A stretch of DNA of 64,000 nt from Lactarius indigo. Taxonomy: Eukaryota > Basidiomycota > Agaricomycetes > Russulales > Russulaceae. Each line of letters begins with the position of its first letter. Position 1 is the stretch's first letter. The translations under genes and the position numbers were made by a program. The DNA is taken from positions 1,302,001 to 1,366,000 of the forward strand of contig JAFKAC010000014.1 of NCBI GenBank assembly GCA_025766275.1, read 5' to 3'. Under the pieces are notes generated by a model. That model did not search any database. It was not told the origin of the DNA and worked only from the letters and a program-made list of their open reading frames with translations. Shown here one piece after another: positions 19,001-28,800 of the stretch.

Positions 19001-21954
19001 TTGAGGAAGTACGCAGAGGGAAGGACCGTGACGCCAACGTTGTCGTCGGTAGTCGGCGTGAGGGACGGGTGACGGGACAGGGCGTCAGCGTGGAGGGTAG
19101 GGCCCGGAACATGTCGCAGTCGAAGGTCGTAATCGGCGAGAATGTTAACAAGGCGAGCGACGCGCCGATTGATATGCTGCGGCGAGCGATAGTGAAGAAG
19201 GTTGGCATGGTCAGTAAAAACAGTGACAGGGTGACGCGCGGCGACGAGTAAGTGTCGCCAGTGTTCGAGACCGCGGACAAGAGCGAGAAATTCGCGATCG
19301 TAAACATCATAATTCCGTTCGGCCAGGGAAAAGGCCTGAGAGAAATATCCGACGGCCTGAGCTTTGTTTCGAGCGTCTGGCTGCGTGAGAATGGCGCCCA
19401 TAGCATTAAGAGACGCGTCAGTCTGAAGAGAATAAGGAAGGTCAGGGTCCGGTTGTCGGAGTGCCGGTCGTGAACAAGCGATGGTGATAAGAGTATCAAG
19501 AGCGGTTGACTGTTCAGTTGTCCAAACGAACGGAACGTTTTTACGAAGGAGTTGAGTGAGTGGTTGGGCCAGATGGGCGTATCGCGGTATGAACGGTCGT
19601 TGATATCCGAGTACGCCGAGGATACTGCGTACTTGTTTTACCGTAGTTAGTTGCCGTGGCCAATCATGTAGTCCTGAGATTTTGTCGTTAGTCATGCGGA
19701 TCGAACCGTTGGCGATGGTCATTCCGAGGTAGTCGATTTCGGTGCTCTCAAACTCGCATTTTGAAAGCTTTAGAAAGTAGCTTTCGTCGAGCAGGACCTG
19801 TAAGACTTTGCAGACAATAGTGCGGTGTCGTTGTATGTCGTGGACAGTGGCGATAAGTATGTCATCCATATAGATGAACAACTCTGCCGGAAATTGGTTA
19901 AGAAGGGACCGGAAGATGCGATTCATCGCGCGAACGAACGTGGCTGGCGAGTTAGTTAATCCGAAATACATGACCATGGGTTCAAACAATCCCCGTGGAG
20001 TTTTGAACGCGGCCTTCCACTGGTCTCCATCCTTGATCCGGATATTATTATATCCCCAGCGTATATCGAATTTCGTGAACAGGGTTTTGTCGGCTAATCG
20101 ATCCAGGATATTAGAGATCAGTGGGATCGGGTAAGTGTCTCGAACGGTGATTTTATTTAGTGGTTTGTAATCCTGGACAGGTCGTAACTTGCCGTCTTTT
20201 TTCTTTAGGAAGAAAAACGACGATGCGTAATGCGATTTTGATTCTCGGATATAGCCTTTCTCCAAGTGTTCCTGTAGAAATTCGTCTAAGTGCGTCATCT
20301 CTTTCGCGTTCAACGGGTATATTTTGCATTGGAGCGTAGATGGTGCGTCGGGGACGAGCGTGATTACGTGATCGTCGATTCGTTCGGGTGGGAATCGTTT
20401 AGCGGCTTCTTCCGAAAAGACGGTGGCGTATCGTTCGTACTGAGGTGGCAATGTTTCTGCTCCGCTTAAACCGAACTTCTCCGCCATTTGCTGTGCGATG
20501 GTGTCGATTGTGTCGCGTCGTTTATAGGTAAGTCGTCTCGTCCCTCCAAGCAACTGATTTTTCGACCAGTTAATGTCGGGATTGGTGTCCTTGAACCATG
20601 CGTGGCCCAGTATAATGCGTGGTCGTCCCAATGTAGTGACGTAAAGGTGAGTGTTGTATTCGTGTCCTTCCCAGATGAGTGTAACAGGGCATGCCATGGT
20701 GATGGTACCTGTCTGATTGGGGGTCCCGTCTGCGTTGTACGCTTGTCGAGCGGGAACGTCGATCGTGGTCATCGCAAGCCGTCTGACGAGTACAGGGTCG
20801 ATGAAGTTTTGTGATGCTCCAGAATCGAGCAGCACCGGTACTTTGTCTTCGTTCTCAACGTCGACCGATATGGTGAGAGTCGTACTGTCGTCCGATGATA
20901 GTACATTAATCTCGGTGGCGCCGTCTCCGTCTAGATCGTCGTCGTCATCAAGTCCTGCTTCGATAAGCATTTGAGAGATCATTTGTTTTCGGTCGGCGCC
21001 AGATAGCCCCAATAGTCCGGTTATTAACGTTTGTTTGTCCAACACCGGTGCAGGAGCGGTCGTGGGCTGTTGTATCGGTACAGTGACAACCTCGTTAACA
21101 CGGCCAGGAGTGATTCGTTTCTTTGGGCAGTCGCGCGAAAGATGTCCCGACTGCTTACATCGGAAGCAAAGACCTTCTTTCCTGCAACGTTCCCATTCCG
21201 CTTGTTCCTGGGGAGTACGTTGACGCGGTGCGAAGGTATTGACCGCGTCCACTTCCATCGGTACTACGTCGTTTCGTGGAGCGGGGCGGGGTGCGATGGG
21301 TTTTGGCGGTGGTATCGCTCCTTTTCCCAGAGCTGCTACGCAATTGGTAATTGTGCGGAATCGCTGTACCTCTTCTCGGGTCGCAACTTTCCAGTCGTCC
21401 ATAGTGACGGGCATAACTCCTCGTTTTAGGCAGGCGACTAGGAGTCCTTTCTTTAGGCCGCGTCGGAATAGGTCGACCGTGCCAATGGCTGTCATGTCCC
21501 ATCCTGCGGCTTCAGCAAGTTGTTCGAAACGAGCGATGTATTCGTCGATGGCCTCTCCGTTCATCGACAGGGCGGTGAGTTTAGCATAAGCGGTCTGTTT
21601 GCTGAGGGTGTCTGTCCAGGCGTTTTTGAAATCGACGACGAACTCGTTCCACAGTCGTTCGTCGGTTTCGGCTACGGGGTGCGTGGCGTGATTGATTTTC
21701 TCGTCTAGTTTTTTATCCTGTGACTGATTCCAGTTCTCTACGTCTGGTCCCCGAATGAGGGTTAACGCCAGAGCTACTCGTTGGTATGGTGACACCATGC
21801 GTTCGTTCGTCCGATTTACTCGTCGATACTGATTGAATTCGTGTAGAAACTGAGCGCTTTTTGCTCTGTCTCCATTAAAATACGTGGGCGCTCCTCCTTG
21901 GAGGGGTCCATTGGTCGTCGTTGCCGAAGGTGTACTTCCAGATCCACTCGCCAT
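16036..21954 (-). CDS. Element B gag-pol polyprotein with a C-terminal extension
   Basis: The first ATG of the predicted RNA is at 21954 (MASGSGSTPSATT). From there about 1970 residues run without a stop: gag, zinc knuckle CFRCKQSGHLSRDCP (about 21.15 kb), protease VLLDSGASQNFI, RT with FIYMDDILIAT (about 19.87 kb), RNase H LQTDASLNAMGAILTQ, integrase HPGQTKTTQAIQKHYWWPNM with the DD35E core, and chromodomain PEWEVEQLLDYRLFGRR. Unlike A, C and D, no frameshift separates gag and pol. Beyond the chromodomain about 540 extra residues follow: basic and Pro-rich, then a predicted helical segment, then a second CCHC knuckle CSYCDDDQHLTFEC near 16.3 kb. The frame is also open for 161 codons upstream of the ATG, to 22437, without Met; that part reads like protein (HDWGLRLRPDIQTIPVYDWN), so the true N-terminus may lie there. 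Confidence 0.93.
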   Translation of the reverse strand: MASGSGSTPSATTTNGPLQGGAPTYFNGDRAKSAQFLHEFNQYRRVNRTNERMVSPYQRVALALTLIRGPDVENWNQSQDKKLDEKINHATHPVAETDERLWNEFVVDFKNAWTDTLSKQTAYAKLTALSMNGEAIDEYIARFEQLAEAAGWDMTAIGTVDLFRRGLKKGLLVACLKRGVMPVTMDDWKVATREEVQRFRTITNCVAALGKGAIPPPKPIAPRPAPRNDVVPMEVDAVNTFAPRQRTPQEQAEWERCRKEGLCFRCKQSGHLSRDCPKKRITPGRVNEVVTVPIQQPTTAPAPVLDKQTLITGLLGLSGADRKQMISQMLIEAGLDDDDDLDGDGATEINVLSSDDSTTLTISVDVENEDKVPVLLDSGASQNFIDPVLVRRLAMTTIDVPARQAYNADGTPNQTGTITMACPVTLIWEGHEYNTHLYVTTLGRPRIILGHAWFKDTNPDINWSKNQLLGGTRRLTYKRRDTIDTIAQQMAEKFGLSGAETLPPQYERYATVFSEEAAKRFPPERIDDHVITLVPDAPSTLQCKIYPLNAKEMTHLDEFLQEHLEKGYIRESKSHYASSFFFLKKKDGKLRPVQDYKPLNKITVRDTYPIPLISNILDRLADKTLFTKFDIRWGYNNIRIKDGDQWKAAFKTPRGLFEPMVMYFGLTNSPATFVRAMNRIFRSLLNQFPAELFIYMDDILIATVHDIQRHRTIVCKVLQVLLDESYFLKLSKCEFESTEIDYLGMTIANGSIRMTNDKISGLHDWPRQLTTVKQVRSILGVLGYQRPFIPRYAHLAQPLTQLLRKNVPFVWTTEQSTALDTLITIACSRPALRQPDPDLPYSLQTDASLNAMGAILTQPDARNKAQAVGYFSQAFSLAERNYDVYDREFLALVRGLEHWRHLLVAARHPVTVFTDHANLLHYRSPQHINRRVARLVNILADYDLRLRHVPGPTLHADALSRHPSLTPTTDDNVGVTVLPSAYFLNAAQLVSLDDRCRQAQLGVLPTDWVERYHLERSATSPLFFHRDRLVIVDDLPLRRGVIESFHDSISAGHPGQTKTTQAIQKHYWWPNMARDIADYVTGCHVCQANKNIPGRPKPPISPIYPTDAALPFHVIALDFIVKLPKSIKYDAILTITDQGCSKASIFVPCKETIDATQTAALYLRHVVPHYGLPVRVISDRDPRFTASFTKALCTALNVEQNISTAYHPRTDGQSERTNQRLEQYLRIFSNYQQNDWARWLPIAQYTLNAWTSETTKKAPFELLLGFTPHIHQPVSVTTASPTATERITALLEARKQAKEAMKATQLKWIKDTTYRPYRIGDKVWLDATNLKTTHPTTKLAPRRYGPFVIGKRISDVTYALQLPVNWRIHNTFHAGLLTPYKTTEINGSKEEHPPPDIIDGEPEWEVEQLLDYRLFGRRKTPQYLVRWKGFSAAHDSWEPESNLHAPDLVREYKASRITTINHISLMDNDPPRHPPQYPWISDNDTPQWLRAQVNREVERWANVGPTYDARENSPRSREDMWGLSTYITPQGLHRRHSQARTNRRQRLLREALEQIAQEEEEAGLWEGPQSPLTPAPEIPRLAPSSPPKPTLALRITNPTPTSPQHPLPPRPSNPLGMDQPQSLLQRIDRPGRNWTMTLPTNDYIMEIPLANGTRGRAPFVQFLIDQRDRPVIIATEGRNQPIYYGPLFAKPRNGPDLPADSPDNRDLFRADHAARREVDQALYLLADPGVTAEVHRLRASLVRRDQLVARMKETERAWSEWSTEADEIDQRLASARAASRLRPYLSDPIPTLLPFATIRMNNTDRRLDHHRVPIIGSEVVLPVPPRQPLRTYAQTAQVTRHTQFPSLHGEQSPASQVADEDQRASRHDRRGLPACSYCDDDQHLTFECRQPHTKCATRRVCHVSTTHAHARTYCAWLAMLGRAVDRERATQINARLRAQRRGTPYERPTHFIFRHDYDFSRALDDANRDDRA

Positions 21955-22455
21955 TGGAGTAGGTGGAGTTGCGGTCGGGAATGGGAGTGGTGTAAACGGT
22001 GGGGGTTGTTGCGGTGAGCGACGCTTTCCTTTTCGTTTCAACGAGGCAACGGCTAATCGGTGGGTGTTCCAGTCGTAAACTGGGATAGTTTGGATATCAG
22101 GTCTTAGACGTAGTCCCCAGTCGTGTGGTCGTTCGACGCGAGCGCTGTTATATGTCGCCCAGCCCGGGTAATCAAGTAGTACTTCGTACCACGCGTTTTC
22201 GTTCTCGAAGTATTCGACGTCGAGGCTCGGATCCGGTGTTCGTTCGAGTGTGTATCCTCTGTGGTGTTCCCACACGAGGCCTTTAACCGCAAGATCTGTG
22301 AGGTTGGGTGCTGTTCGCCTGAGTACCAGTCGTTTTTCGGTACTATCGTTTAAGTCGTTCGCGGGTTCGATGTATGCGAACTGTCCGTCCGGGGCTTCCG
22401 CCAGTTTCGTTCGTACGACACTTATGCGCTGTGTCGTCTAGCGAGGGAGTAGGGG

Positions 22456-22465
22456 GTCTACTCTT
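22456..22465 (-). promoter_or_regulatory. Element B primer-binding site, self-priming type
   Basis: On the minus strand AAGAGTAGAC sits 1 base after the 5' LTR. It is exactly complementary to GTCTACTCTT (22598-22607, minus), which lies about 34 bases after the TATAAAG box and is therefore the predicted 5' end of the RNA. This matches Tf1/sushi-type self-priming. Confidence 0.75.
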
Positions 22466-22466
22466 A

Positions 22467-22808
22467 TGTCACGGTACCAGCGGACCGTTCCGTGACAAGA
22501 GCGAAGTCGAAGGCCTGTGTGTTACACACGCGGAGAGATGCTGCTTGGAGTACTCTGAGAGCACGCAAGTGAGAGGGTAAACAACTGGATTCAAACGAAG
22601 AGTAGACAAAGTACAAGCTACTCTATGACTACCTCTTTATACTCGTACAGACTAGGGGTTTTCGGGACTATTTTCTGGTGTTTACGAACTACTACTGAGC
22701 TGGCAAAAGAACATCATACGTGGCAGAGACAGCTGGCAAGAAGGATATACGTTGGCAATCGATTCGACGTGGCACGTTCTGTGACCGTGATGTCACGCGG
22801 GCGTGACA
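22467..22808 (-). repeat. 5' LTR of element B (promoter LTR)
   Basis: 342 bp, identical by eye to the 3' LTR. On the minus strand it contains TATAAAGAGG about 34 bases before the predicted transcript start GTCTACTCTT. No ATG occurs from that start to the gag ATG at 21954, 653 bases. Confidence 0.95.
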
Positions 22809-22813
22809 TGTAG

Positions 22814-23109
22814 TGTACTTCTTCACCAGCAAAGACTTCTTGCTGATGGACTACAGGGGGTGCGTAAGGGTCGTCAACGAGTGTCTCATTGGAGGAGGAG
22901 TGCACCGAGTGGTAAGAATGTTCCGAAACTACTGTCAGAGTGGGAGATGCGAATCGGGGTGAAGGGATTGGGTCAGAGGACGATTGACCTGCTCCCTGAA
23001 CGTGTAGCGATGCCGAAGCAGAGGCTAAATTTGGAGTGAAATATGAACGTGGGGGTGATGGGGGCGCTGGGACAGGAAGTACGGTTTCCTGTCTCCTCCG
23101 AAAGATACG
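22814..23109 (-). other. Element A leader ORF, 5' half (methionine-free)
   Basis: The frame opens after TGA at 23110-23112 and runs without a stop to the element B insertion, then on through 15682-15382. It is Pro/Ser-rich (PVPAPPSPPRSYFTP), then VHQQEVFAGEEVHY leading into the domain of the 3' half. There is no in-frame ATG. Only three ATGs in any frame occur on the sense strand in all 1.36 kb of element A leader. Confidence 0.5.
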
Positions 23110-23253
23110 TCAAAGACGCTGACGGACGTTCGCAAATATGCGAGGCAGTTTGAAAAATGGGGGGTGGTATAAAGTGACGACGTGTTACGACGACCGCGAA
23201 TCGCTAAGTCGAAGGTGATTGGAGAGTCCGATCAAGCAAGACCAATACACAGT
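23110..23253 (-). other. Element A leader, central part
   Basis: Part of the 5' leader of element A between the leader ORF and the element C insertion. No frame of note was found. Confidence 0.5.
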
Positions 23254-23747
23254 TGTTACGTTTCGACCCTTACTGTACCGGTTGCAACTACGGCGGTAAG
23301 GTAGATTAGTTGCGGACTTACGATAGGCGATTACGAGTACGATAGGAGATTGCGCGCTGATTGCTGACTGAGGACTGTGCCACTAATACTAGTAGTAGTA
23401 GTATTAGGGTTCGAGCTACTTACGCGACACGTTGGACGCTACACTACTGTGACTCATAGCAGCGCTTGAAAGCCTGCTGATTTGTGTATTTAAACCGTCT
23501 TGTGAAGACCAAGATACGCCATCTTGGTCTTCTTGAATCGTCACTTGTTTCTCTTTCTCTCTCTCTCTCTCTCTCTCCGCTGCCTCTTTCAAGTAGTGCG
23601 CCTTTGAGTGTTCACCATCGCCTACGCTTGGACCTTCGTGTCTTCAAGAGATTTGTTACGCCTGGACCTCCACGTCCTCAGAGTATTCGCTAAGTTGTTA
23701 CCGCCTCTATAGAGCTCAAGTCGAGCTAACATCGTGACGACGTTACA
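23254..23747 (+). repeat. 5' LTR of element C
   Basis: 494 bp, TGTTACG to CGTTACA. It contains TATTTAAA near 23488, then the hairpin AAGACCAAGAT-ACGCC-ATCTTGGTCTT (23505-23531), whose 3' arm at 23521 is the predicted RNA start, and a CT microsatellite near 23555-23578. Confidence 0.95.
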
Positions 23748-23749
23748 TT

Positions 23750-23760
23750 AAGACCAAGAT
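23750..23760 (+). promoter_or_regulatory. Element C primer-binding site, self-priming type
   Basis: AAGACCAAGAT begins 2 bases after the LTR and is the exact complement of ATCTTGGTCTT (23521-23531), the predicted first 11 bases of the RNA, as in Tf1-type self-priming. Confidence 0.8.
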
Positions 23761-23766
23761 CCCACC

Positions 23767-25833
23767 ATGGCCGTAACAACAAGAGACCAGTGGACGAGCT
23801 TCCGTCCATATTCGCTCCCAAGAAGAGGAGAACGCAACGTCCCCACGCGCTTTCTACAAGCCGCTAGTTGGAGAGAAAGACAAGAAGAAACCGGATATTT
23901 TGTGGAGTTCAACGGACCTAGTAGGTTCCGACCAGTTGAGTTCAACTTCGACCACTTGTGTTGGACGGAAGTTACGTGGAATCCCATAGAGTCCCAGTGG
24001 GACGTCATAAGACCAGCAGGACCCAGATACCGGTGCGATATCGACGCCCGAGAACTTAATAGCCGAGCAGATTGGGGCCCCATTGACGGGCAAGTACGAG
24101 AACACTCCACCGGAGAAGTGATATCAGAAGAAGAAGAAGAGCAAAGTCAAGACGAAAGCGAAGGACGAGAGCCAAATCAAACAGAAACTAGCGGAGGAGC
24201 AATACAAGATCTCCTTATCGAACGAGCTGAGTCCGCGCACATTACTGAACCGGAGCCAATTCACATCCGATCACCAGCCATTATGGCGACAATAACAAGA
24301 GCAATGGAAGAAGTCGCGATTGAAGAAGCGCGCGCAATAAGAGAAGAAGCACGAGAAATCCTCATGCCCATCAACCCTGAAACTGGTGTACGAATGACTG
24401 CAGACGACGCAGCCATCTTCCGAGCAATAGGGTCAGATCGAGGAGACCCCCCATCCGGACGACAACCCGCACTAGACCTCCCACCAGGAACGGGAGGACC
24501 GGGCGGAGACCCGCCACCGCCACCAGGGGGAGGTATCCCGTTTGATCTGCGAAGAACCGAACCACCAAGAATGCCACCCATGGGGCCGCCAGGAGGTGGA
24601 GGAGGCGATGGAGGAGGAGGAGGTGGTGGAGATGCCGGAGGAGGAGGACATCATAACGAAAAACTAACCGGCGAGCCACCTTCCATTTTTGACGGAGACA
24701 GACTCAAAGTAGACCAATTCCTGACGCAGTGGCATGTCTATTGGGGCATGAATTTGGACGCCCCTATCATGCGCAACGACTACAGAAGATGCCTTCTGTT
24801 CCTTTCCTACATCAAGGGCGGAGCGGTCAGCGAATGGGTCCTATCCTTCCTGAACTGGCTCAACAGGCAGATACAACGGGGAATAAGTCCCTACACTCGC
24901 GACCTATGGAACGCCGTAGCCGACGGATTCAGCCAAAGGTTTGAAAACACGTTAGAACGGGAACAAGCCCAGGCCATACTGCGGAAAGGTTACAAAATGA
25001 TAGGGGAAGACATTGACAAGTACGTCAATGACTTTGAACAGCTCGCGCGGAAGGCTCACTATCGCCTCAATGAACCCCAAACCATCGACCTCTTTACATC
25101 GGGTCTCCCCAAGGAATTGTTCAAAAACGCGTTCCAATTTGACGACCCCATCATGTTCGACGACTGGAAAAGGGCCGTCCTCAAGCGGCAGAAAAACTAC
25201 ATCCACCTCAAAGCGCGACTCAATGAATACAAAAACACGACAACGCAACCAAAGAAGCAGGGCGGCAATGCGGGGTGGACACTCCCGCAAAACCTGCCGC
25301 AAGCCAACCTGTGGGCAATGGACACCTCGGCTGACCGTGCAAAGGTAAGGCTCGCGGGGTCCAAAGACATCGATTTCAACAAACTGCCGCACCGCGACTG
25401 GCCTACACCACCGTTCCCGCCGAGAGGAGGACCAGGAGCTAGAGGACGAGGGAGAGGAGGATCGCGAAGGGACTTAAGGAATGTCCTTTGTTATAACTGT
25501 CACGCTCCCGGCCACCTCTCACGAAATTGCCCATATCCGCGTACGCAGCAACAGTGGCAGGCCACCCCATCCAGCAGCCGTATGACCGAAACGACGGGAT
25601 ATCCTCAAGGACCCGTCTCACAGTATGCGCCATTGCAGTACGCGCCGTCGCTGCCAGGGTACATGTCGCCAGCGCCAAGCGTAACGCCCGCACCCCAAAT
25701 CAACGCGGCAAGCACGAAAACAGCAGGAGAGCAGGCCAAAGAATGGCTCACGCAGGTGGCCAACAGTACGGATGAAGTAAAAGATCTTATACTTCAAGAT
25801 CTATGGGGAAAAGAGGGTTTTCGGGACGCCTGA
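23767..25833 (+). CDS. Element C gag
   Basis: 688 residues from ATG at 23767 in good context (CCACCATGG), the first ATG of the predicted RNA. The N-terminal region has an acidic Glu-rich segment, then a Gly/Pro-rich linker, the capsid-like gag domain (KVDQFLTQWHVYWGMN to RFENTLEREQAQAILRKGY), an Arg/Gly-rich stretch and a CCHC knuckle CYNCHAPGHLSRNCP near residue 577. The frame ends at TGA 25831-25833 and overlaps pol; two canonical -1 slippery heptamers lie just before the stop. Confidence 0.92.
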   Translation: MAVTTRDQWTSFRPYSLPRRGERNVPTRFLQAASWRERQEETGYFVEFNGPSRFRPVEFNFDHLCWTEVTWNPIESQWDVIRPAGPRYRCDIDARELNSRADWGPIDGQVREHSTGEVISEEEEEQSQDESEGREPNQTETSGGAIQDLLIERAESAHITEPEPIHIRSPAIMATITRAMEEVAIEEARAIREEAREILMPINPETGVRMTADDAAIFRAIGSDRGDPPSGRQPALDLPPGTGGPGGDPPPPPGGGIPFDLRRTEPPRMPPMGPPGGGGGDGGGGGGGDAGGGGHHNEKLTGEPPSIFDGDRLKVDQFLTQWHVYWGMNLDAPIMRNDYRRCLLFLSYIKGGAVSEWVLSFLNWLNRQIQRGISPYTRDLWNAVADGFSQRFENTLEREQAQAILRKGYKMIGEDIDKYVNDFEQLARKAHYRLNEPQTIDLFTSGLPKELFKNAFQFDDPIMFDDWKRAVLKRQKNYIHLKARLNEYKNTTTQPKKQGGNAGWTLPQNLPQANLWAMDTSADRAKVRLAGSKDIDFNKLPHRDWPTPPFPPRGGPGARGRGRGGSRRDLRNVLCYNCHAPGHLSRNCPYPRTQQQWQATPSSSRMTETTGYPQGPVSQYAPLQYAPSLPGYMSPAPSVTPAPQINAASTKTAGEQAKEWLTQVANSTDEVKDLILQDLWGKEGFRDA

Positions 25834-28800
25834 ACCCGTCAGTCTGGGTGAGGGCTCTTCAATGTAATTCTGTAATTGTGACAACGCGCTACCGATCTAT
25901 GAGAGTTCCAGTGACTGTCCGTACGAATTACCAAATGACTGAAACAAATGCGCTGGTCGACTCTGGCGCAACCGACAACTTCATCCGACCCAGCCTGGCA
26001 AAACGAGCTGGTATCCAGACGCAGCCGCTGAATACGCCTCGCAAGATATGGAATATAGACAACACGGAAAATAAAGCTGGGTTAATCACTCATTATGTTA
26101 ACCTAGAAGTGAAAACACGGGGACAGATAAAGCAAATGACCTTCCTGATCACCGACCTTGGAAGCGAAGACATGGTGCTAGGCTATCCATGGCTAAGCGC
26201 ATTCGAACCAACGATCAGCTGGGCCACTGCAACCATACACCCCGACATGCAGCCAATAATACTGGCAACCAGCGAAGCACTGCTACTGACAACGACCATT
26301 CGGGCCCTCATTGTGGCCGAAAAGGAAGACATTGTGCGGGAACTAGAGGAAGAAACGTTTGCTAAAGCCACTACCTCGACGGAACTGGCCATACAAGCAA
26401 AGCAACAACAAATGGCAGCGGTGCTCCCGCAGGAATACGCAATGTTCACCAAACTTTTCAACGAGCAAGCCTCGCACCGCTTCCCCCCGGCAAGGCCGTG
26501 GGATCACGCAATAGATTTCAAACCATCCGCGCCGGCCGCCATCGACTGCAAGATTTACCCTATGACCCAAAAAGAAGAGGGCGAACTCAAAGAGTTTCTG
26601 GAAGAGAAACTGAAGCAAGGGTATCTGCGCCCCTCTATCTCTCCGTACGCATCCTCCTTCTTCTTCATTAAAAAGAAGGACGGAAAACTACGCCCGGTAC
26701 AGGACTACCGGGTCATCAATTCCCACACCATTCGGAATCAATACCCACTACCGCTAATACAGGATCTCATCCTTGACCTCAGCAATGCCCATATTTATAC
26801 GAAACTCGACATCCGATGGGGCTACAACAACATACGTATTCGCGACGGCGACCAGGAGAAGGCAGCGTTCAAAACCAAATTTGGCCTCTTCGAACCCACG
26901 GTCATGTTCTTCGGGCTCACTAACTCCCCCGCCACCTTCCAGGCCATGATGAACCACATCTACCACGACACCATAGCGAAGCACGAACGACTGGGCACTA
27001 CCATACGCGTCTATATGGACGACATTGGTATCGCTACTCACTTTGATCACGACCTAGCGGCCCATGTAGACGCCGTCCGCGATGTTTTGCGCGTTGCGGA
27101 GGAACACGACCTCTACTTCAAACTCGAAAAGTGCCTATTCCATCAACCGCGGATGGATTACCTGGGGGTAATCCTTGAAAGGGGGGTGACCCGAATGGAC
27201 CCTGTAAAAGTTCAAGGAATCAAGGACTGGCCAACACCAACAAAAGTCAAAGACGTCCGTTCTTTCCTCGGCTTCTGTAACTTTTACAGACTCTTTATCC
27301 GCGGTTTCGCAACCCACGCTAAACCACTCACTAAACTAACACGGAAGGACGAAGAATGGCGATGGACTAAAGAAGAAGAACAGGCGTTTAACACCCTAAA
27401 ACGACTCGTGACGGAGGAACCAGTGCTAGCACACCCCGTCCTTCAAGATCCATTCGAATTGGAAGTAGATGCTTCGGGCTATGCGGTGGGAGCCGTATTA
27501 CTGCAAAAGAAATCTGACGGCAAGCAACATCCTATAGGTTACTACTCGGCGACGCTTTCCGAAGCCGAGAGAAACTACGACATCTACGACCTAGAACTAC
27601 TCGCGATAGTTAAGGCCCTACGGAACTGGCGACCACTTCTTGCAGGTGCCCCCCACAAGATTAAAATCTATTCGGACCATCTAAACCTACAGTACTGGAG
27701 GTCACCACAGAAGATTAGTAGGCGAGTCACCAGGGAAGTACTTGAACTTTCTGAATACGACTTCGAGATTCATCACATTAAGGGAAAGAACAACGGACGG
27801 GCAGATGCACTGTCAAGACGACCGGATTACGACCAAGGCGTCGGGGACAATAGCGAAATAGTGGTCCTGCCCTCCGAAATCTTTGTACGAACCCTTAACA
27901 CCGCGCGAACCTTCATCGCCAACCCAAATCTACTGCAACCACGCCACCAACAAGACGAGGAGGTGATCAAAATATGGATCGACCCTTATCGCCTCAAGAA
28001 GATACAAGGAGAATGGTACAAGGACGGCAGGTTCGTAATCACAGGGCCAGCATCGACTCAACGAGTACTGATACACGACCACCACGACTTGCCAATACAT
28101 GGCCATCCGGGAATTGCAAAAACCCAACACATCCTAGAGAGACACTACTGGTGGCCGCGGCTCCGAAGAGACGTATATGAATACGTGCAAGGCTGCGCAG
28201 AATGCCAAAGAAATAAGGTCAACACGAGGCCCATACGAGCCACGCTGCATCCCATCACGCCAATACTGGAAGCCATGCCGTTCCACACAGTGGCGGTGGA
28301 CTTCATCACCAAACTCCCCGTCTCCAAGGGGTATGACAGTATACTAACGGTCACAGACCACGATTGCAGCAAGGCCTCAATTTTTATCCCATGCCGAGAA
28401 GAAATCACCGCAGAAGAAACGGCGACTCTGTATGTCGCCCAGGTGTTCAAACGCTTCGGGTTGCCGTGCAAGATAATATGTGACCACGACCCACGTTTCA
28501 CATCCAAGTTTACCAGAGAAGTATGCCGCATTCTGGGGATCCAACAGAACATATCAACCGCATATCACCCACGTACTGATGGACAGTCTGAGCGAACTAA
28601 CCAGTGGCTGGAACAATACCTACGCTTCTGGGTAAATGAGCGGCAAGACAACTGGGAGGCTTATCTACCAATCACCGAATTTGCGCACAACAACTGGCCA
28701 CATGAACACACTAAAGAATCGCCGTTTCAACTTCTGATGGGGTATAACCCACAAGCGGACTGGACGGATAAGCCATCTCCCATTCCCCTCACGACCGCGC

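Larger units (their letters stand above)
15683..22808 (-). mobile_element. Element B: intact Ty3/gypsy chromovirus inserted in element A
   Basis: 7126 bp with two 342-bp LTRs (15683-16024, 22467-22808) that appear identical base for base, and the target duplication TGTAG (15678-15682, 22809-22813). It encodes one uninterrupted gag-pol frame. Identical LTRs and the intact frame point to a very recent, possibly still active insertion. The target is the leader ORF of element A. Confidence 0.97.
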
